A stretch of 10,477 bases of DNA from contig VBJS01000098.1 of assembly GCA_005880055.1 (NCBI GenBank), positions 1 through 10,477 of the forward strand, given 5' to 3'. Position 1 is the stretch's first letter. Each line of letters opens with the position of its first letter. Made by a program: the position numbers and the translations under genes. This stretch comes from Chloroflexota bacterium (GTDB lineage Bacteria; Chloroflexota; Dehalococcoidia; SM23-28-2; RBG-16-64-32). Below, piece after piece: positions 7,152 through 10,477 of the stretch. The notes beneath the pieces are model-generated. The model made no database searches. It saw only the letters and a list, made by a program, of their open reading frames with translations, and had not been told where the DNA came from.

Positions 7152-7199
7152 GGGAACAGGGAACAGGGAAACAAGGCCGTGGTAGGTGGTAGGTGGTAA
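7152..7199. repeat. Short heptamer array between divergent ribH and DoxX-type genes
   Basis: Two copies of GGGAACA (7152-7165) are followed by an 8-base variant (GGGAAACA). After a five-base break come three 7-base units, GTGGTAG, GTGGTAG, GTGGTAA (7179-7199). It lies between TATAAT of ribH (minus) and TATGAT before the plus-strand gene, so it occupies the upstream parts of both promoters. Confidence 0.65.
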
Positions 7200-7213
7200 G
7201 CACCTTGCTGCCG

Positions 7214-7219
7214 TATGAT
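7214..7219 (+). promoter_or_regulatory. Possible -10 (TATGAT) of the DoxX-type gene
   Basis: TATGAT ends 17 bases before the GTG start at 7237, with a GGAG ribosome binding site in between. No recognisable -35; that position falls in the GTGGTA repeats. Confidence 0.35.
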
Positions 7220-7236
7220 AGAGGCCGGAGAGCGGA

Positions 7237-7776
7237 GTGAGCACGGACGTCAGGCCGCCGGTAGACGTTGAACGCGAGGCGGCTCGCCATCTACCTGCGC
7301 GCACCCAGCGGGCGTTCGATGCGATCGATACCCGGGTCACCCGTTTTCTTGAGAACTACGGGATCACTCTGCTGCGGGTCGCCCTGGCGTTGGTATTCAT
7401 TTGGTTCGGCGCGCTGAAGCTGGCTGGTCGCAGCCCGATCGAGGACCTAGTGCGAGATACGGCCTATTTCGTTCCCGGTGACGTTGCCGTGTACGGCCTG
7501 GGCCTGTGGGAGATCGTCATCGGGCTCGGTCTGCTGCTCCCGGTCGCGTTGCGCGCGGTGCTGGCCCTCTTCTGGCTTCAGATGCTGGGCACTCTGCTCG
7601 TACTAGTGGTCCACCCCGGCGCGGTCTTCCAGGACGACAATCCCCTACTCTTGACGATAACCGGCGAGTTCGTGATCAAGAACCTGGTGCTGATCGCGGC
7701 GGGACTCGTTATCGGAAGCACCGTGCGGCGGCGCGGGGCCACCCAGGCGGAAAAGCGGCGGGTTCAAGCGGGATAG
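7237..7776 (+). CDS. DoxX/YkgB (DUF417)-like four-helix membrane protein
   Basis: A 179-residue inner-membrane protein. Four hydrophobic helices are visible at about 43-62, 83-102, 105-125 and 146-162, after a charged, probably cytoplasmic head of about 40 residues. LLRVALALVFIWFGALKLAG (45-64) and GLGLWEIVIGLGLLLP (87-102) are typical of the DoxX superfamily and closest to the YkgB/DUF417 type. E. coli YkgB (RclC) is linked to reactive chlorine resistance, but that role cannot be transferred with confidence. The start is GTG at 7237 with GGAG 6 bases upstream. It diverges from ribH and converges on the SprT-like gene, with 53 bases between stops. No redox cysteines are present. Confidence 0.82.
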   Translation: MSTDVRPPVDVEREAARHLPARTQRAFDAIDTRVTRFLENYGITLLRVALALVFIWFGALKLAGRSPIEDLVRDTAYFVPGDVAVYGLGLWEIVIGLGLLLPVALRAVLALFWLQMLGTLLVLVVHPGAVFQDDNPLLLTITGEFVIKNLVLIAAGLVIGSTVRRRGATQAEKRRVQAG

Positions 7777-7829
7777 CGGGGCGTTGGCCCACGGACGAGG
7801 CACCTGCTGTCAGCCCGGAGGGGGCCGGC

Positions 7830-8351
7830 TCAAGGCTTGGAGTGCTGAAACCGTACGCCGACGATTGCGGTCCAGGTGATCTTGCGGTGGCCGCAGCCCG
7901 GGCAGCGGGCGCGGCGGGGGACGCGGGCCAGTGGCAGGTAACGTCTGCGGCAGCGGAGGCACTGCGGTTCCCGAAGCGGCACGTTAACTAGCATGCCTCG
8001 GCCTCGGCTGCTTGGGCGCGCGCCCATCTCCGCCGCGAGTTTCTTCCAGAGCCGGCCATGCCCGTCTTTCGAGCCGTGCTTCCGATCAGCGACCGCGTGT
8101 GCGTACTCATGACGGACGGTATCGAGAGCGTTTCTGGTATCAGCAATGTAGCGGCTGACGCGGATGCGGTCGCCGCACTGGTCGCCGTACTTGCCGCGCA
8201 GGTCCGTGATCTCGGCCCTGACGGGCACCCCGTAGCGGTCGATGAGGAGAGCGAGTTCGGCTTCGAGCGCGTTCACATCGAAGGCGAGCGCGGCCGAGTG
8301 CCGGCGCATGCCTCGCGGCGGCGTCTCTTCGAGGCGCATAGTTTCGTGCAT
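7830..8351 (-). CDS. SprT-like zinc metallopeptidase
   Basis: A 173-residue SprT-family protein (related to the protease domain of SPRTN/Spartan). The zinc-binding motif is HEYAH (81-85), with a third histidine, H98, in GHGRLWKKLA. A C-terminal zinc ribbon follows, with C131, C134, C150 and C153 (CLRC...CPGC). Both hallmarks are intact, so zinc-dependent proteolysis is plausible; the substrate is unknown. The start is uncertain. ATG 8351 and ATG 8339 both lack a Shine-Dalgarno sequence, and a TACAAT hexamer (8355-8350) overlaps the first, so 8339 would fit a near-leaderless message. A further ATG at 8312 also keeps both motifs. The gene is divergent from the AhpD-like gene. It is the only complete gene here that ends in TGA. 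Confidence 0.88.
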   Translation of the reverse strand: MHETMRLEETPPRGMRRHSAALAFDVNALEAELALLIDRYGVPVRAEITDLRGKYGDQCGDRIRVSRYIADTRNALDTVRHEYAHAVADRKHGSKDGHGRLWKKLAAEMGARPSSRGRGMLVNVPLREPQCLRCRRRYLPLARVPRRARCPGCGHRKITWTAIVGVRFQHSKP

Positions 8352-8355
8352 TGTA
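8350..8355 (-). promoter_or_regulatory. Possible -10 (TACAAT) of the SprT-like gene
   Basis: TACAAT on the minus strand, 10 bases before the alternative ATG at 8339. If used, translation would begin at 8339, a few bases from the transcript end, not at 8351. Confidence 0.3.
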
Positions 8356-8366
8356 GCAGGCGTTCG

Positions 8367-8395
8367 TTGTAGCGGAACGGGAGCGGGTGTAGAAT
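8367..8395 (+). promoter_or_regulatory. Candidate promoter of the AhpD-like selenoprotein gene
   Basis: TTGTAG (8367-8372) and TAGAAT (8390-8395) are separated by 17 bases. The -35 matches consensus only at TTG. The leader would be about 17 bases and carries a strong GGAGGTG site (8407-8413). Confidence 0.45.
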
Positions 8396-8418
8396 CGGCC
8401 GCGCACGGAGGTGCTGTT

Positions 8419-9024
8419 ATGAGCGAGGATGCGAACAAAGTCCCGGATGCCTGGGTGGCGCTGCCCTCCAGGGAGCAGGCGCGCGCAGTGATGCCTGCGA
8501 ACCATCCGTACGATTTCGGGTCGCCGCCGGCGATGGCTCGGCTGGTGTTGGCGCATCCCGGAATCGCGCCGTTTTTCGGCGCGCTGTTCCAGCGCATTAT
8601 GTTCGAGCCGGGCGCCCTCAGCCGGCCGGAGCGGGAGATGGTCGCGGCGGTGACGGCGGCGGCGCAGGACTGCGTCTACTGAACGCAATCTCACGCGGAG
8701 TTTCTGCGTTTCGAGGGCGGGGACAACGAGCTGGTGGAGGCGATCAAGGGGCGTCGCTGGCGCGAACTGGAGCGGCCACCGACGACTCGCGCGCTATGCG
8801 AGGTAGCGGAGAAGCTTAGCGCGACGCCGACGCGCATGCTTCCGGAAGACTGGCAGCCGCTTCGCGACCTGGGCTTCGACGACAAGGCGTGCCTGGAGGT
8901 GGCGCACATCGTTGGCATCTTCAACTACCTGACGCGGCTCGCGGACGGTTTCGGGCTGCAGCTGGACGCGGGCACCCAGAGGGCGGCGCAGACCGGGGAG
9001 GCCTTGCGCCGGCCATCGGCCTAA
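8419..9024 (+). CDS. AhpD-like / carboxymuconolactone decarboxylase family peroxidase with in-frame TGA, probable selenoprotein (CxxU)
   Basis: A 201-residue protein if TGA at 8680-8682 is read as selenocysteine. It belongs to the AhpD-like peroxidase-related branch of the carboxymuconolactone decarboxylase superfamily, which reduces peroxides with a CxxC pair. The ATG at 8419 has GGAGGTG 5 bases upstream. E73, C85, position 88 and H92 fall at the spacing of Glu118, Cys130, Cys133 and His137 of Mycobacterium tuberculosis AhpD, so the TGA codon (position 88) takes the place of the second catalytic Cys. The family sequence continues in the same frame (TQSHAEFLRF, then LGFDDKACLEVAHIVGIFNYLTRLADGFGLQLD) to TAA at 9022-9024. 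A SECIS-like hairpin follows the TGA. Without recoding, the product would stop at 87 residues and lose the active site. A nonsense mutation or a TGC/TGA sequencing error is the alternative. No sel genes are in the window. Confidence 0.85.
8693..8709 (+). promoter_or_regulatory. Putative bacterial SECIS hairpin
   Basis: ACGCGGA (8693-8699) pairs with TTTCTGCGT-side bases 8703-8709 (seven pairs including one G-U), closing a three-base loop, GTT (8700-8702). The loop begins 17 bases after the TGA at 8680-8682 and opens with GU, as in the E. coli fdhF SECIS loop bound by SelB. From memory, the bacterial SECIS consensus wants a G in the first two loop positions and a loop roughly 16-37 bases from the UGA; both hold. 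A competing outer stem (AACGCA 8682-8687 with TGCGTT 8705-8710) is also possible. Confidence 0.7.
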
Positions 9025-9053
9025 GATGGCGACCGAGCCGGCGCACGCGCGCA

Positions 9054-9296
9054 TGTCATTCTGACCGCCGAAGCAGTTGCTCGGGGCACGATTTTTCTTC
9101 GGGAAGGAATCTGGAGGGGGGAGGGGGGACGAGCGCCGCAACGTGGCAAGATCATTCTGGGTCGCGACTCAGCTCCCGGAGCACGCTTGGTTGCAGAATC
9201 CTGGCTTTCTGGCAATCGTCCCATCACCTCACCACGAGGTTCCTTCGCGAAGATGAGTCCTAGCCGTCCCCGGACCTTTCGCCGCTCAGAATGACA
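9054..9296. repeat. Intergenic repeat element with 11-base inverted ends
   Basis: A 243-base noncoding element. Its ends are perfect inverted copies, TGTCATTCTGA at 9054-9064 and TCAGAATGACA at 9286-9296. A partial internal copy (ATCATTCTGG, 9151-9160) lies in the middle. Inside the left part is a stem, CCGAAG 9068-9073 with CTTCGG 9097-9102, followed by GAAGGAATCT. The TGTCATTCTGA...GAATCT pattern is familiar from dispersed intergenic repeats in several environmental bacterial genomes. No transposase is present, so it would be a non-autonomous or REP-like element. It fills most of the 313-base space between the AhpD-like and holin-like genes. Confidence 0.6.
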
Positions 9297-9303
9297 CGGC
9301 CCG

Positions 9304-9320
9304 GCAGGATAAAGCCCTGC
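9304..9320. repeat. Small hairpin beside the holin-like gene end
   Basis: GCAGG (9304-9308) pairs with CCTGC (9316-9320) across a 7-base loop. It lies just downstream of the holin-like stop on the minus strand, within a short stretch where GATAAAGCC and related ATAAGG/TAAAGCC words recur (9308-9343). It could help end transcription or be part of a second dispersed repeat. Confidence 0.3.
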
Positions 9321-9337
9321 TCTGCGGGGATAAGGCA

Positions 9338-9808
9338 CTAAAGCCAGCGCGCCTGCCGGAACGGCCTCCGGCGCAGAACGCGCGAGAGTGCGAACGACAC
9401 CAGCGAGATGACCAGCGCCCCGATAAAGGCCGCCCAGAACCCCTCGACATCAAAGCGCACGTCGAACCAGTCGCAGACTTCCTCTGTAAGCAGCAGGATC
9501 AATGCGTTGACGACGAACAGGAACAGGCCGAGAGTGATGATCTGCAGCGGGCACGTAAGGAAGAGGAGGATGGGGCGGGTTATGGCCCGCACGACGACGA
9601 AGATGGCGGGAGCGAGGAGCACCGCCGTCGTCCCATCGAGGTGGAAGCGGTCGGGATCGTAGAGGGCGTTGACGAACCACTCGGCGGCGAGGAAGGCGAC
9701 GATCGTGATCGCCCAGCGGACGAGGATGCGGACGATCCAGGGGACATCCCCCTGGTCCCAGGGTGGCTCAGTCTCGTCGAGGTAGCGGACCCAGACGATG
9801 CGGCTCAT
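9338..9808 (-). CDS. Phage-holin-4 superfamily (PF04020-like) membrane protein
   Basis: A 156-residue membrane protein with four hydrophobic stretches at about 25-46, 60-76, 80-107 and 124-144. The blocks AITRPILLFLTCPLQIITLGLFLFVVNALILLL (75-107) and VEGFWAAFIGALVISLVSFALS (121-142) match the pattern of the 'phage holin family 4' membrane proteins common in bacterial chromosomes. These are usually about 115 residues and have no proven holin activity. Here there is an extra polar N-terminal arm of about 24 residues. No Shine-Dalgarno sequence precedes the ATG at 9808; a TATACT hexamer ends 7 bases upstream, suggesting a leaderless mRNA. It is divergent from the nitroreductase gene across a heptamer array. 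No prophage genes are nearby. Confidence 0.83.
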   Translation of the reverse strand: MSRIVWVRYLDETEPPWDQGDVPWIVRILVRWAITIVAFLAAEWFVNALYDPDRFHLDGTTAVLLAPAIFVVVRAITRPILLFLTCPLQIITLGLFLFVVNALILLLTEEVCDWFDVRFDVEGFWAAFIGALVISLVSFALSRVLRRRPFRQARWL

Positions 9809-9815
9809 GGCGGCG

Positions 9816-9821
9816 AGTATA
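9816..9821 (-). promoter_or_regulatory. -10-like TATACT adjacent to the holin-like gene start
   Basis: TATACT on the minus strand ends 7 bases before the ATG at 9808. Its -35 position falls within the heptamer array, where no consensus match is seen. Confidence 0.4.
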
Positions 9822-9824
9822 CGC

Positions 9825-9936
9825 GGTGCTAGGTGTTAGGTGTTAGGTGGTAGCTATCAGCGGTCAGCGGTAAGCAATCAGCCGTCAGCCGCCATCTATC
9901 ACCTATCACCTGTCACCTGTCACCTGTCACCGTCAC
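9825..9936. repeat. Degenerate heptamer array between two divergent -10 boxes
   Basis: Fifteen consecutive in-phase 7-base units occupy 9825-9929, and a shortened last unit follows. The left block is GGTGCTA, GGTGTTA, GGTGTTA, GGTGGTA. The middle block consists of GCNNTCA-like units such as GCTATCA, GCGGTCA, GCAATCA and GCCGTCA. The right block is TCTATCA, CCTATCA, then CCTGTCA three times. The outer blocks are near reverse complements (GGTGNTA against TATCACC), so the array can fold back on itself. It fills almost all of the space between the -10 box of the holin-like gene and that of the nitroreductase gene. Confidence 0.8.
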
Positions 9937-9941
9937 CTCTC

Positions 9942-9947
9942 GTATAA
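9942..9947 (+). promoter_or_regulatory. -10 element (TATAAT) of the nitroreductase gene
   Basis: Consensus TATAAT ends 21 bases before the GTG start at 9969, with a GGGAGGG site (9957-9963) between. The preceding context CTCG is the same as before the TATAAT at 4191. Confidence 0.5.
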
Positions 9948-9968
9948 TGTGCCATCGGGAGGGCACCT

Positions 9969-10477
9969 GTGGACGCATACAAGGCGATCGTCACCAAGCG
10001 GGATACACGCGAATACACGGACCGCAAGATACCGGAGGAGGTCCTGCATCGCATCCTGATGGCCGGGCGGATGGCGGGAAGCAGCAAGAACACGGAGCCG
10101 GTGCGGCTGGTCATCATCCAGGATCGCGAGTGGCTGAAAGAGGTGGCCACCTGCGGTAAGTTTTCGCAGCCGCTGCTTACCGCTCGGGTCGGCATTGCCG
10201 TGTGCTGCGCCCCGGACGGGAGCGATTTCGATGCCGGGCGCGCGGCGCAGAACATGATGGTCGCGGCTTGGAACGAGGGCATCGCCTCCTGCCCAACCTC
10301 CGTGCACGACCAGCCGTGCATCATCGAGAAGCTGCGGCTTCCGCAGGAGGGCGAGGACCCCGTGACGGGGCGCAAGGGCTGGCGCGCCGTCGTGATCCTG
10401 GCGTTAGGCTATCCGCCTGAAGGCGCTCAGATGTCGATGGGGCGTGCGCGAGTGGACATGGGGGAGTATGTACACCG
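9969..10477 (+). CDS. Nitroreductase family FMN-dependent oxidoreductase (partial)
   Basis: Open reading frame running off the right edge; 169 residues are visible. The GTG at 9969 is chosen because GGGAGGG lies 5 bases upstream and the first residues match the family start (YKAIVTKRDTREYTDRKIPEEVLHRIL). FMN-contacting features are the KRDTREY arginines near residues 11-14, GSSKNTEPVRLVII (37-50), and the central helix AAQNMMVAAWNEGIASCP (92-109). VVILALGYP (141-149) is the usual C-terminal strand, so only a short tail should be missing. The family reduces nitro compounds, quinones or other acceptors with NAD(P)H; the substrate is not predictable. It is transcribed divergently from the holin-like gene. 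Confidence 0.88.
   Translation, partial: MDAYKAIVTKRDTREYTDRKIPEEVLHRILMAGRMAGSSKNTEPVRLVIIQDREWLKEVATCGKFSQPLLTARVGIAVCCAPDGSDFDAGRAAQNMMVAAWNEGIASCPTSVHDQPCIIEKLRLPQEGEDPVTGRKGWRAVVILALGYPPEGAQMSMGRARVDMGEYVH

Noticed and set aside
8680..8682. TGA reassigned to Trp or Gly throughout the genome
   Set aside because: TGG is used freely for Trp, no other gene has an internal TGA, and the SprT-like gene ends in TGA with no family sequence beyond it. Cysteine is the residue expected at this site.
8242..9024. Two separate small genes, one ending at 8682 and one starting at 8734
   Set aside because: Both are in the same frame and are parts of one AhpD-like protein; the 17 codons between them also carry family sequence.
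8889..9263. Plus-strand ORF (124 residues) running into the repeat element
   Set aside because: It overlaps the AhpD-like gene in another frame and then the noncoding repeat, and has no ribosome binding site or family features.
9338..9808. Remnant prophage holin
   Set aside because: The family name is historical; such proteins are common chromosomal membrane proteins, and no endolysin, integrase or phage structural gene is present.
9825..9936. CRISPR array
   Set aside because: The units are 7 bases long and degenerate, with no repeat-spacer structure and no cas genes nearby.

Overview
The window is a GC-rich bacterial stretch holding eleven complete or nearly complete genes plus one gene cut at each edge. 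Gene content and style suggest an uncultured Chloroflexota-like bacterium: an ECF sigma factor followed by a short-headed membrane protein, a DinB-fold protein, a phage-holin-4 type membrane protein, and intergenic repeats built on 7-base units. That placement is an impression from reading, not a search result. The genes face both ways in short units.

Layout. 1-999 (minus): ECF sigma factor, then a membrane protein that is probably its regulator, cut by the left edge. 1204-3408 (plus): a flavin monoamine oxidase gene broken by a frameshift near 2392-2403, then an intact short-chain dehydrogenase. Because of the frameshift the two read as one false 734-residue fusion. 3599-4075 (minus): DinB-like protein. 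4212-5267 (plus): D-2-hydroxyacid dehydrogenase. 5289-7136 (minus): riboflavin genes ribH then ribBA. 7237-7776 (plus): DoxX/YkgB-type membrane protein. 7830-8351 (minus): SprT-like zinc metallopeptidase. 8419-9024 (plus): AhpD/carboxymuconolactone-decarboxylase family peroxidase. 9054-9296: a repeat element with inverted ends. 9338-9808 (minus): phage-holin-4 type membrane protein. 9969-10477 (plus): nitroreductase, cut by the right edge.

The most important find is at 8680-8682. The AhpD-like gene has an in-frame TGA exactly where the second cysteine of the CxxC redox motif should be. The family sequence continues in the same frame for 113 more residues. A 7-base-pair hairpin with a GTT loop begins 10 bases after the TGA, which is the layout of a bacterial SECIS element. 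I read this gene as a CxxU selenoprotein, not as two small ORFs or a pseudogene.

Two further patterns cut across the window. First, three intergenic spaces (1118-1187, 7152-7199, 9825-9936) hold degenerate arrays that keep a strict 7-base period, and all three lie between divergent genes. Second, three genes without a Shine-Dalgarno sequence (sigma factor, ribH, holin-like) have a -10-like hexamer ending only 6 or 7 bases before the start codon, which suggests leaderless mRNAs. Genes with a good ribosome binding site lack that close spacing. Several products are redox enzymes using flavin, NAD(P) or Cys/Sec, but nothing in the sequence ties them into one pathway apart from the ribH-ribBA pair and the amine oxidase-dehydrogenase pair.
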